From Marsupella aquatica (Eukaryota > Marchantiophyta): 64,000 nucleotides of DNA. The notes under the pieces are model-generated. The model did no database searches. It was given only the letters and a program-made list of their open reading frames with translations, and had not been told where the DNA came from. This document shows, piece by piece, positions 24,160 to 35,267 of the stretch (position 1 is its first letter; each line of letters opens with the position of its first letter). The position numbers and the translations under genes were made by a program. The stretch spans positions 23,684,001-23,748,000 of the forward strand of contig OZ316894.1 of assembly GCA_973895155.1 (NCBI GenBank), read 5' to 3'.

Positions 24160-24413
24160 CGCGAAAACAAATGTCTGCCGTCAAGGCAGCAGCAGCAGCA
24201 GCAACAGCCGTGACGCGAGGATGCTCCGCTCCAGCAGAGCACCAAGCAAGCAAGCAAGCAGCTAGATCATCAAGAATGCGCTGCCGTCCTCCTGTATTCA
24301 CTCACATCTTCATAGATTCACACCGTTCTCGCGCAGCTTCGAGAGCAATAAAAGCACCACAATACAAACCGCATCGCGGAAACAAATGTCTGCCATCACG
24401 GCAGTAGAGCAGC
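24155..24413 (+). repeat. duplicated segment with CAG microsatellite upstream of RNR1
   Basis: GCATCGCGAAAACAAATGTC at 24155 recurs from 24371 with few changes, and both are followed by a GGCAG run. The first copy has expanded into a CAG/CAA microsatellite at about 24187-24210. The first copy overlaps the RNR1 start codon, so the second may be a relic of a duplicated 5' region. Confidence 0.65.
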
Positions 24414-24588
24414 TTCCGCGAGGTATGAACGAATGCATGAATGCGCCGTCGTGGTTTGTGGAATCACACCATTCTCGAGCTGCTTCGAAATCACGGAGTT
24501 GTAGATTGCAATGTACTGAAATGGAAGTTGGATCCAGCAAAACCCCCAAAACCTCACTCTCTACACTACAGGAAGTTTGAAGTTTGTA

Positions 24589-24930
24589 GGGGGAACGAAG
24601 ATACCCAGATGGACGGCGCTCGTGAACCCTACAACCTCCATGAACCGTGACACCCTTTTACACTCTGTTCAGTATGAGACTGAAGCTTCAATGGACCTCC
24701 ACGGGGGAACGAAGATACCCAGATGGATGGCGCTCGTGAACCCTACAACCTCCATGAACCGTGACACCCTTTTACACTCTGTTCAGTATGAGACTGAAGC
24801 TTCAATGGACCTCCACGGGGGAACGAAGATACCCAGATGGATGGCGCTCGTGAACCCTACAACCTCCATGAACCGTGACACCCTTTTACACTCTGTTTAG
24901 TATGAGACTGAAGCTTCAATGGACCTCCAC
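24589..24930 (+). repeat. 114-bp minisatellite, three units
   Basis: Units at 24589-24702, 24703-24816 and 24817-24930 start GGGGGAACGAAGATACCC and are almost identical. The period equals 38 codons, so one plus-strand frame (24577-24900) encodes three copies of a 38-residue peptide (GGTKIPRWMALVNPTTSMNR and so on). Diverged partial copies follow at 24964-25030 and 25340-25400. It lies about 430 bases upstream of the RNR1 start codon. Confidence 0.9.
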
Positions 24931-26460
24931 GTTAAATGCTTGGATTAAACTTTTGCACAACCCCCATGAATTGTGACACCCTTTTACACTCTGTTTGGTA
25001 TGCGATTGGAGCTTTGATGGACCTTCACATTTGCCAGAATGCTTGTATAAACTTTTGCACCGGGATAGACTGCAGCGAAACTCTTGTTCTACTTATATGG
25101 TCCATATTACAGCAAAGGCGAGGGTCAATGAATGGGATTCATGAAATGTACATTTTCACAAGAGGATAATGTCGTTTGGTAAAACAAAATAGTGTCTCAA
25201 AGTAGTCTGTGGGTTACAACTGTCCATATAAGCATCTTGTGAAACCTTGTGGTCTATGGGAAGTTTCTTTAGCTTGCATGGTATTAATGGAACATTCATC
25301 TTAACTATCTATAAAAAAGGTAAAGATGCATGGATGCATAGATGGGCAGAGCTTGTGAACCCTGCAAACCCCATGGACTGTGACATCCCTTACACCCTCA
25401 CTTGCTGACACTCTTCCCGCATCCAAACCTTTTCAACCATTTCACTTTCTCCATTCACTTTCTCCCTTTGCTATGTAACAAATTGGCTATTGTTGGGTTA
25501 CTTAGAAGCAGTTTGGAAAATGAGCCTATCTTTGCCAATTTTATTAAGACTTTAGGGAGCAACACATTTCCAAAGACTACACCCTCAGTATACACTTTTC
25601 CTGCTTCCACAAGCATTGACCAGAAAAAGTTTCTTCTTCAATTTCTCCCTGAGTATTCAATCAAATCAGCTACTGTTGGGCTTGTCTGTTGGGCTTGTAA
25701 GGAGGCAGCTCGGAAGATTATTCCAACTAGCCTAATATCAACAACTTCCATTTATAAAAAAATTCCAAAGATGGATGTCTTGCCTTCTTGTCACATTTCC
25801 TGTAATTTGTATCATCTGTGCAAAAACGAGGGTTTCCCTAAGGTCTATGTGGTGGGTGAGTCTCTCCAGGCATTTGCACAAACCCAGAGGTCCATACAGG
25901 CTTCTTTAATTCCCACAAATCCACGTGGCAAACATCTTCATGCAACTTAAAAAGTTTCAGCACAGAATTAATAGAGTTGCATCACCTTCATTCAGCTCAA
26001 TTCTTCAACACCTGATTGAACACATTGAGAGAATTGTGTGTTGTTGGGCTATTTTCACAGAGGTAGGACAACCTCTATTCTAAAGGTTACAATCTTTTGA
26101 GTTGATCCACACTCTGGTTAAAAACTCATTGGATTATGTACAGTAGACTGAGGATAATGTACATACTGAGCTGGCTTTTGGGACTACCAGCCAACTAACT
26201 GATCTGAATCGTAGTCTTTTAGTCTATTTAGACTATATTCGTGGTTTATTACAGTGTTGTTGCACATCTTTGCCCACGTTGCTTCCCAATCATGTAGAAG
26301 TTTCCATTTCTGTAATGATGTAAAGTACTCCTAGTACTTAAAACTTTGCACTGGCTGCAGCTTGCACGAGGATACATTGGGCATAGCTTGGATTCACATG
26401 ACCACGCTGAGTAGGGTTGGATTCACTATGTACAGTTTTCAATCTAGTGAGAACATCTCT
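24931..26460. other. intergenic, no supported gene
   Basis: It holds diverged minisatellite remnants, then AT-rich unique DNA. A plus-strand frame at 25402-25950 (182 codons) has no recognisable domain and a TCA/TTT-rich composition; I do not call it a gene. The right end (26300-26460) would be the 3' UTR of the neighbouring minus-strand gene. Confidence 0.45.
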
Positions 26461-29316
26461 CTAGAGCTCGAGCTCTTTTGTTCTTTGCAGCACAAGTAGT
26501 AGATACTGCTCTGCCATCGTTGACTGAAGCACCACGTTCATGCCATAGGAGGAGGCTTGCATCTTTGCTTCCATCATCATCTCTTGATTGTCATCAATCA
26601 ACACCAATTTACCTTGTTGATGAAGTTTGGCTCTCACAGAACAGTAGAGTCGTCCAAAGTCTTGAATCACGTCAAGACCTAGGCATAAGATGGTCACATC
26701 CAAGCTACCTGGCAGGGTATGCGGTAAGTGGTCAAAACTCTTATTCAGGACCGCTGTCAAATTGAGCACAGCCTCATGCTTGGCAAGGCGTCGAGTGTGT
26801 TCCACCCAGGTACGCTTCCGGGTGACAGCATAGCAATCGATTTCCTTAAAATGCTTGGCCACTTGAATGGACATCAGCCCTGCTCCAGCACAAAGGTCAG
26901 CAAATTTTGTGGACGGATGCACTAGTGTGGACAAGAAAGAACAGACTTCCTGGAAGTTTGTTCGGTTTTGAGAGAAGGACGTGTACCGCTCAGCTGCATC
27001 TTCATCTCTTGGGGAAGTCGGGCACGATATCTGCTTGTATGGTGCCATGATTTTCCCCTGAGATCCACTTATATGACTAGAAGGATTTCCATTTTCTAGA
27101 AGGCAAACTATTGCTTGTTGCAACACGAAGGACTTGTCCAGGAGTATGAAAATGAGGTTTTCCACCTGCCAGCGCAAATGAGCTTCTGCTCTGTATTCAC
27201 ACCATAGTTGCAGCAGTCGAGTCCCAAGGGCGTAAGCTTTCATTTCTGCAAACTGGACACAGACGTCACAACTTGTTACTGCTATGGTCAGGCAAGTGCA
27301 AATACCCTTGAGAGTCATGGTAGAACTTTTCCCATTTTGTAAGAAATCCATAAGAACATTGAAAGATGTAGGCCTCCGCATGCTGGCCAAAAAACTCTTG
27401 TAGCCAGCTAATTCTGCAAGGATCAACATGGCTGTCTGGTAAGTATGGGGATCACCACTGTGATGGGCTGAGCGAGCAAGCTCTAAAACAATCAAGGAGG
27501 GATTCACCGGCCACAAATCGGCAACCTGCATGGCCACCTTTTTGCTCTTTTGACAAAATTTTGCCAGAGTCTTGGCTGACAATGCAGCCAGTCTATTGGG
27601 AAACGAGGAAAGCAAAGGGACAAACAATCCCCAGGCATGTGCCTGATCTAAAACCTCGACGGAGTTGCTGGCATTAGCCATGAGATCCATGGCTCGAAGA
27701 GCATTCAACACCAAAATGTGACCGTATCCTGACAGCAAGTTGAAGTCCCTCAACGTGCACTCATGAACTTCGGAAAAATCACTGACATTGGTGGTGATTT
27801 CTTCGCAGATAAGCTCTAAGTCTTCGTCCCAGATAGAAGATGATGTCGCAACTTTTTCTGGAGCTTGATCGCTCTCTCTAGCGAGAAGGAACGCAACTGC
27901 CTTAAGGACGCTACCGTCAACAAAAAGAGAAAAGAGAGAGGGCTCAGTGGAGTTGCAAGGCTCTTCTATAGAAACGCCCAAAGGAACAATTGCCTTAGGA
28001 ACCTCCCAATCCTCGGTTTGCCTCATTTTCTCGAATTCTAACAACGCTGTGATTGCTTGGGCCCCCTGAACACGAGTGATCTGCTTGCCCGCTCCGCAAG
28101 CACGGGTCAAGCCCGCACACAAGTCTTGTAAGTATGAACAGCCTGAGAGGTATGATTCTAAGCGTGGGTCTAGAGCCAGTTTGAAAAACAGGCTAACAGA
28201 GCTAGCATGTTCCGTAACTGAACCTAAGTGCATCGACTTCAGGAGCACTGGCATAAGATTTTCGTGCATTAGGAAAGTAAGAGTCTGCTGGGCCTTGAAC
28301 GACGCGATTATATCCAGAAGGCCTACTGCAGTGCTCCTCATAGCTAGACGAGAATCTTGGAAAGATTTAGCAAGAACAGGGAGGGGTTGGGCTTGCAGGA
28401 ACGTCCTGATGTTTATCTCATCTCCATCTTGCATTGCTTCGTGGAGGATCTCCAACACAAGGAGATCTTGGTGTTCATAGGCGGAAAGCAACGTAGAAAA
28501 GCCCGAGCCTTGCCCCAGCATTTGACGCATTTCCTGACCACCTTCTCGGACAAAGCACTGCAGCTCTTTCAACCGCTCTACAATGACAATAGTGTCAAAA
28601 TCTTTCCTCTCTTCTTGTGTAGATTTCGCTGTGGTCCTATAACTTCTCGTTCGTATTCTCCTCCAATGGTCCAATTCATCTGCTTTCCAGATAGCTCCTG
28701 CTGAGCCTGGTTCGTCAAGTACTCTTGCGATTACTCGGAAGCATTCCCTAATTCTACCCAGAAGCTGTGCTGGAGTTACTCGTTTGTCACCCTTCACAAA
28801 CGGACGAGGGGGTAGCCTGCTCCCCTTCTCTATCAGGACGTTGTGATGCTGGGCCCGTCTAATAATCTCAGCCTCTCGCCTGCATCTTGCTCGGAGCTTC
28901 TCAAGATGGGTTGTTCTCTTAGGACACAGCTTTTTGGCCTGTCTAAGGTCAGCCACGGCCTCGGCAAAGCAACCCCGCTCTCGACAGGCTGCTGCTCGGA
29001 GAGCATAAGCTCTCCACACCTTGGGTTGCAGCCTGATGATCTTGCTACAATCATGAATGACATCGTCGTACATTTCTAGCTTCATGTAAGCATTGGCTCT
29101 GTAGCACAAGAGAGGGACGGTGACCTCGTGCTGCAATGCTTGGGAGTAAAACTGCACTGCCAGCTGCACCTCCCCATGACGCATAGCCTCATTGCCCTTG
29201 TCACGCAGCACAATACCAAATCGAGCATCGTTGCCGTGATGATGATTCCTCGTTATCTCTGTGACATCATTGTGTATATGGCTGGGCTCTTCCACTCTCC
29301 TTCTGGTCAACGTCAT
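26461..29316 (-). CDS. single-exon TPR / ARM-like / SAM-methyltransferase-like protein
   Basis: It is an uninterrupted 951-codon frame. The first ATG is 29316; the frame extends a little further up to a TTG at 29331 but meets a stop just beyond. Residues 33-135 form about three TPRs (RDKGNEAMRHGEVQLAVQFY, YRANAYMKLEMYDDVIHDCS, AVADLRQAKKLCP), the co-chaperone type seen in STI1 and UNC-45. A basic linker with KGDKRVTPAQLL follows. Residues about 230-760 are Leu/Ala-rich paired helices resembling ARM/HEAT repeats. Residues 779-951 look like a class I methyltransferase: ADLCAGAGLMSIQVAKHF fits motif I, followed by a CYAVTRKR strand, SLDVTILCLGLD and a GKLVLID strand. The acidic ribose-binding residue expected after strand 2 is not obvious, so catalysis is uncertain. 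The TPR-ARM layout recalls UNC-45-like chaperones, but the methyltransferase end is not part of that family. I cannot name it. Length, absence of introns and even composition support a real gene. Confidence 0.8.
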   Translation of the reverse strand: MTLTRRRVEEPSHIHNDVTEITRNHHHGNDARFGIVLRDKGNEAMRHGEVQLAVQFYSQALQHEVTVPLLCYRANAYMKLEMYDDVIHDCSKIIRLQPKVWRAYALRAAACRERGCFAEAVADLRQAKKLCPKRTTHLEKLRARCRREAEIIRRAQHHNVLIEKGSRLPPRPFVKGDKRVTPAQLLGRIRECFRVIARVLDEPGSAGAIWKADELDHWRRIRTRSYRTTAKSTQEERKDFDTIVIVERLKELQCFVREGGQEMRQMLGQGSGFSTLLSAYEHQDLLVLEILHEAMQDGDEINIRTFLQAQPLPVLAKSFQDSRLAMRSTAVGLLDIIASFKAQQTLTFLMHENLMPVLLKSMHLGSVTEHASSVSLFFKLALDPRLESYLSGCSYLQDLCAGLTRACGAGKQITRVQGAQAITALLEFEKMRQTEDWEVPKAIVPLGVSIEEPCNSTEPSLFSLFVDGSVLKAVAFLLARESDQAPEKVATSSSIWDEDLELICEEITTNVSDFSEVHECTLRDFNLLSGYGHILVLNALRAMDLMANASNSVEVLDQAHAWGLFVPLLSSFPNRLAALSAKTLAKFCQKSKKVAMQVADLWPVNPSLIVLELARSAHHSGDPHTYQTAMLILAELAGYKSFLASMRRPTSFNVLMDFLQNGKSSTMTLKGICTCLTIAVTSCDVCVQFAEMKAYALGTRLLQLWCEYRAEAHLRWQVENLIFILLDKSFVLQQAIVCLLENGNPSSHISGSQGKIMAPYKQISCPTSPRDEDAAERYTSFSQNRTNFQEVCSFLSTLVHPSTKFADLCAGAGLMSIQVAKHFKEIDCYAVTRKRTWVEHTRRLAKHEAVLNLTAVLNKSFDHLPHTLPGSLDVTILCLGLDVIQDFGRLYCSVRAKLHQQGKLVLIDDNQEMMMEAKMQASSYGMNVVLQSTMAEQYLLLVLQRTKELEL

Positions 29317-30349
29317 CTTGCGCAGACTCAAACCACTCAGCAGGTGATACTCGACATAGATGTTTCATGCATCTATTCATTCATTGGTCCGGCCGGAATG
29401 TGAATAACGGTTAATGTGCATACTCCTCTCCACTGTGCATTCTTCATTGGACTCTATCTATTCTTCAAGTAAGATGTTGCAAAAGAAGACTTGATCGGGC
29501 CTCTCTCTGCAAAACAATCCTCCAACGGGTAATGAACTATCTAATGTACTTGATCGCAATCCAATTTCGCAGCTCTGCAATTCAATTTCTTTTCTTCGCA
29601 ATCCAACTGTTATGCAGGCCTAACGGTTCTAAAACTACTCAATTGAATCGTAAGCGAGGCGTTTCAGGGCAGAGCACCTTTGGCAAAGCAAGAACTACTG
29701 AGCTTCGCGATCATCTCGAGATTTCCCTGGGAGTCGCTCAAGCTGACCACTACGTGAATAGACTTGATTTTGAACCAGCTAAGGTCCCACCAGAACCCTT
29801 TCTCCGTCGGGAGGTCTACATACAATTCGTCTGCGCCATTCAGCAATATGTAGGACTTCGTCAGCAGCCCTTGCAAGATCCTCGGTTTGGTGACATGTTA
29901 TCTGCGCAATCGGGACGTCTATCGTCTTGGTACGATGAAGGATGCGGGAGAGAGTTCGAGGACGATAATGCTCGCAGCCCACAGTTCTTTGTGCATACCA
30001 CAGTTGCGAATTTGGGATCGTAAACTACTGTAGGCTAGCCTGAAGACTGGGTGGATGTCATGAGCTATCTCATGAGGATCTTGATGAATCAAATCCCTGC
30101 TGGGGAAAGAGCGTCGAGATTCAATGACCAGCTACAGCTGTAGTCTCAACCGAAGGATAACGAAGTCGTTCTATCTAAGTTCATGCTCAGGGAACTTTTG
30201 TAAAAGCCAACCTAACATATACAACTTTGCGTCTAATTGCAGTCCTTCAGATGACGTTGAGTGCATGCTCGCTGACAACAGGATTGAGAACGAGGTTGAA
30301 AATAAGCACAACCCAGGACAGAAAGATTACAAAGCTGAAGAAGGCTGAG

Positions 30350-30730
30350 AATTGAGGCAAAGATATCACTGAAAATGAACGAAATCTCAAGTGAGAAGAA
30401 ATTGAATGAATGAAGACTTTGATTGAGAAATCGAATGCAAGGAAATTGAATGAGAAGTCTGGATGAAAAAAACAAATATGAATGACAAGAGACGCAGAGC
30501 AGAAATGAACAACGAATTGTATGAGAAAAATGAACCATAGAAATGAGAATAAAGAAACAAGAAATGAATCAGAAGAATCAAGCGAGCAGAATGAAAAGAC
30601 ATCTAACGAAATCAAGTCGATAACCTTCAACCTGAAAGAAGAAATATACCAAAACCTTCAAAATGAAAGAATAAAGAGACGATAAGCCTCAATCTGAGAG
30701 AAGAAAGAGACGCGAACCTGCTAACTGAAC
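30350..30730 (+). repeat. strongly purine-rich, GAA/AATGA-rich tract
   Basis: For about 380 bases the plus strand is dominated by A and G, with recurring words GAATGA, GAAATGA, AAGAA and GAGAAG in no fixed period. The skew is unlike the flanks. On the minus strand it creates a spurious Phe/Ser-rich frame. Confidence 0.7.
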
Positions 30731-31704
30731 GAAGAAACAGAGAGGTGAGTAACGATGAGCGACTCAGAGAGCAACGTTGGGAAGTTAGCTGCGTGTTTGT
30801 TCAGTGCGATCTTAAAATCTATGGTGCGCGTTACACCTATCTACTGAGTTGTCTGATGCTCTAAATGAATCGACGAGATGGATTTGAAAGAACGAAGAAA
30901 ATCACAACCTCTAGTCATCACAGTTTCCTGGCGGAAGAAGTGATCGGCGAGAAAGTAATCCAAAGAAACCAAATCGAATATTGTGCATGTGAAATCGAAC
31001 AAAACAACGAAGAGGAGTCAGAAAGAAGCTCGGAAATGAGAATAAGCCCCACTGGTTCATGGTGAAGTATTCAAGAATTGCTACAAGAAGCGGGGAAGAG
31101 GAGGTGCGCCCTGGAGGTAACAGAGTCGAAGGAGAACGAGGATAAGGTAGTAGGTGAGGTGATAATTATGTATGCAGGATGTAAGACCTAGCGTCGAATC
31201 GAAGAGAAGGTGGAGGGGTTTTTCTCTCTTGGCTTTGTTTATTAACCGCTTTCGGGAGGAGAGGGGATTACGGTTGGAGGATCTTGGCGAGGGGGAATGA
31301 TGCTCGGCCCGGCAGGTAAGTGGAGAGGCTAGGCGGATCGACAGGCAAGCGGGCTGGGTCATGATGTCATCGTCCCTGCAGGAAAGATCGAGAAGTGAAG
31401 AGCATGATGAGAAAGTCGAGGGGAGAATGGACTCCTTCGAAATCTTCGAGGCAAAAAGAAAGTCGAGAGGAGACGTAGCCCAACCTTCACCGAGACTGTA
31501 ATCAATTGGAGGCTTCTGCTTCTGATGCAGTAATTTGGGAGAGCAATGTCGATGATCAAAGAATTATCGTCTTATTATTATAACCTTATCATCATATCAA
31601 AGAACGGCCCAAAATTCCAAAAATCTTATGTGTGGGGAGGAGGGTAGAACGATGTTTCCCTTACTAGATGAGATCTCCGCCCTGAAAACTCGAAAGCCAA
31701 CGAC

Positions 31705-31895
31705 GCCATTCGTTGCATGACCTTTGCTGACTTATTAGACGGATGTTTGCTGTAGTTCCTCACCAAGTTCATTTTCCTCAGGTCGAGATGGCCTCTCTCT
31801 GCATGAGCTTTGCTGACTTAGTACCTCACTTAAGTGGGATGTTTGCTCTGGTTCCTCACCAGGTTTCGCTTTCTTCTGGTCGAGATAACCTTCTC
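31705..31895 (+). repeat. tandem duplication of about 85 bp
   Basis: The ordered words CTTTGCTGACTTA, GGATGTTTGCT, GTTCCTCACCA and GGTCGAGAT occur twice (from about 31720 and about 31808). The second copy has a short insertion. It is non-coding. Confidence 0.75.
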
Positions 31896-34800
31896 TGGTA
31901 TTTAGTGTTCATACCTACAGTGCAGCTTCAGTCGGTACTCGATATATGTTTTAGTCTCGATGGTCTCTGAGACTCTCAATCGGGCCAAGCGTTTTTGTAG
32001 ACAGGTATTGTAATTGAAGTGTTAGAAGAATGATGCATCATCAGTGCTGTCTGCAGTGATCCAGTCCCAGGATTTTCGGGCGACAGGACACTGAGCTGTG
32101 AAGTATGCCACTGTCAAAGAACTCGTTGTGGGCCATATCCAACTGTCAAAGAATTCGTTGTGCATGGGATGTTGTCAAGAGAATGATGTCACTAATCTTG
32201 CGGGAAGATGAGTGGCTTGTCCAGTTGAGTCTGCCTGTGTTCGTTACAGTGTAAACAAAACTGAGAAAAGGCATTTACATTGGATCCGCTACAAAACTCC
32301 TCAACCTCAGGCTACTGCCTTACATCGAGGGTGATGTACGCGGCCGAAATACGACGGAAAACACACTGAAGTGCGACCAAATTATATTCAAATGTACACC
32401 AGAAGTAATCCTCGCAGCTGATGTCACTAGTATCAATGGCAACAGCCTCAGAAGTGCCGACTGAACATATTGGCGAATTCAACTAACTCTTCTAGCTTCC
32501 ACAAGTCTAAAACTTTGAAGGACCGGTCGTCCATCCCACTGCACGTGTTGATGGTTGCCTAGAATCTCAGGCTACCGGCTCATCCTGACTTCTACATTAA
32601 CAAATAGCCCAAAAATGACAGGAAGGAAGGATTGTACATGAACGAGTCCGCGATCGTTTCCTCCTATGGTTTGCTAATGACCGCTGGGCCCCAGTGTGTC
32701 CTACTTATAAAGTTTTTCAGTTCCTGCAAATACAAAGACAACGACAATAGCACCAAAATCAGTACATCTCCCAGTCCGGGTAGAATTAAGAAGCAATACC
32801 CCGTTTATATACCCAACTACTGATGCATGTCTTTCTTTTTCACAGTTTTCTTTCAGCTATAATTTCAGCTATAACAGTTTATTGTTCATAATTTCAGCTA
32901 TAACCGTTTTGAAAGAATCTGTGCTCTGGACAAGCCACCTGAACACTGCCAGCTCAACCAGACCTCAAGAACAATTGAACTAGAAATTGTCACAATTACA
33001 GCGGATTGCCCACGAAATTAAATAGCTGGCGTTCAGAACAGCTGAATCCAGGTGACTGTTCAAGTTAAGGTGACGCAAGATTCTTAAATTCGCGCCAAGG
33101 TAACGAAAGGTCAATGGGACGATTAAGAAACTCCAATTTAAGTCCAAGACAATTAAGGAGACAATTGAGAACAAACTACCCCATTGCACAGCACAGTAGT
33201 CGACCTCGCAGAATTAATAGTTTGGACCATCTGTATTCGTTCTATTGGAGAAACCAGAGAAATAAATTTAAACCATAGGAAGAAAGGAAGTCCAGCCAAA
33301 AGTGACCAAAAACAACAGGAAAGATAACAAACACCCTGTACAGCCTACTGTGGTCCAAACCTACTTTAAGTCGATAATAATACGTAAAGACGATGCATCA
33401 TCGAAATTCGGGATCCGGAGAAAATCAAACGAATATGCTGCCATAGAAGCAGAGTTTCAAAGTCTAGTATCTATCATGTGCAACATTTCCATACTTTTAC
33501 TTAATAGACTGAAAGCCGTACAAGACCGCCAGACGAGAAATAACCATCCGATCATCACAGAGAGAACACATCATCTTGAGATATATATATATGCACCCAT
33601 AACCACGAGAACAAGATTTGAAGGATAGACGTGGCATAAAACTCCTTCTACATCTCCATCGTTGTATACTCTACAATCACATTTGCGAAAATGCTTGGAT
33701 CACCTATGTAAAGTATTCTGGGACGAATAATCACAAAGTAAATTGTTTTTGTGATAACTCTTATCACATAGGGGGAAACACTGACTTATAGTAAATAATC
33801 AAATCATGGCTGGACTACATCAAGCAATTAATATTTCGCAGACGGTAAAAATAATGTCAAACTACCTAAATTGATTGTGACAATTTATCGCTGACCTAAT
33901 AGACACATATTTTCCCTATACTATCTACATGTCCATCTACACATATGATTTAAACACTCATGCTCTGTTTTCCTACACCGATTGAACAGTCACTTCGATC
34001 CACTTTCCTGGAATGCTACAAATCTATCCTTGCTTTGCGTTTACCGACAGGAGCACAATAATTTTCCACTTAACTTCAAAACTCGTTCAAGGACCCCCAG
34101 CTTTCCCGGCAGAAACCGTCTCCCAGAAACGACCAACTCATGCTAGATGAGACCTCATATCTCGCTGGGCAAGGAACTATGCAGTGGCTCTCCTAAAAAG
34201 AATGGAGTACGAAATACAAGACTAAGAGACTCCTACTCTACTCCTTATCTGATACTCGAAATTATAAAAAGCTTGACCAGCAGTGGAGTGTTATACAAGC
34301 TTGGACAGTAACATGGGAAGTTCTGATAGTTTTATCTTCGTCTAATTGAACACCAAATAACCATTAAATTCATGAAAGATGAGTTCACGTCGACTCAGCT
34401 AATCATTCTTTCAAACTCATCAGTGTTCCATCACCTCAGGATGTGACAAAAATTGGTAGACCAGACAGACCGACTTTCAGTATGACGTTCCCGTTTCTTC
34501 GGTTGTGGAGTACGCACCCTTTTGGGAGTCACCCCACTGACTCTACGGCCAGCTGTAATCACATTCGGAGTCATCCACAACCGCTAAGAACTCGCAAGTT
34601 CAAATTGAAGGGGACCGATGCCTGCCAGTTGTTAGGGAGCTCTGAATTGTGCTCTGAACAGTGCTAATTTAGCAGTCTTGTGAGTTGAGGCTCTGGTGTT
34701 ATGTTTCTTTCACATAAACCATGAAACAAGGCAGCACTGAAAGAAACAGCCTCGAACAAAGCCTTAACGTCATTTGTGCACATGACCTAAGCTTCGAATC

Positions 34801-35267
34801 TTGGATTGAATGCTTTCACATCGCTGTTAGCTGGACTGTTAGCACACTCTCAGTTTTCTCGTAAAACTGTTCTCCAATTTGGACTCCAGTGTGACAGACA
34901 TTAATCTTAGGTTACTATTAGACGGCCGCCTCTTTGTTGGAGTCCAAGATGGAAAATTGACCCATGGACATGGATCGACCACTAAAGAGTAAATGCTCGA
35001 AATACATGAACCACTCTCAATTTAATACAGTAGCACTGGTCATCTCGACTCTCAGCCCATATTTTAAGTTGAATTAACCTGTGGTTACTCGTCTACTAGC
35101 TCCGAATGATTCAGTTAAGTTTCTTCTGCTCAACGTACTTCTGAGTCTTCGGTACCCGGGACGTCATACATCTCTTCCATTGAATGAGTAGCAAGTAAAT
35201 AGAACCATGATTGGTTCCGGTCGTGTACAAAATCGTAGCCGCAGAATAAATGTCAGCAAGCAAAACA

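Larger units (their letters stand above)
29317..35267. other. intergenic, no supported gene
   Basis: Open frames here (for example 29532-30023 plus, 30247-30630 minus) lack domains. The latter only reflects a purine-rich stretch read on the other strand. Bases 29320-29500 should hold the promoter and 5' UTR of the minus-strand gene to the left. The bases 32833-32910 repeat TTTCAGCTATAA three times. The rest is unique-looking AT-rich DNA. Confidence 0.45.

Noticed and set aside
24033-24407. Gln/Ala-rich plus-strand frame over the CAG repeat
   Set aside because: It is the antisense of the RNR1 first exon and promoter, driven by the CAG microsatellite.
25402-25950. 182-codon plus-strand frame
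   Set aside because: No domain, no splice or codon-bias support, and composition matches the AT-rich surroundings.
29317-29331. TTG at 29331 as start of the TPR-ARM gene
   Set aside because: A plant nuclear gene should start with ATG; an in-frame stop lies a few codons further upstream and the first ATG is 29316.
29532-30023. 163-codon plus-strand frame upstream of the TPR-ARM gene
   Set aside because: No homology recognised on either strand; left as intergenic.
30247-30630. 127-codon Phe/Ser-rich minus-strand frame that looks membrane-like
   Set aside because: It is the complement of the purine-rich tract, so the hydrophobic residues are a composition artefact.
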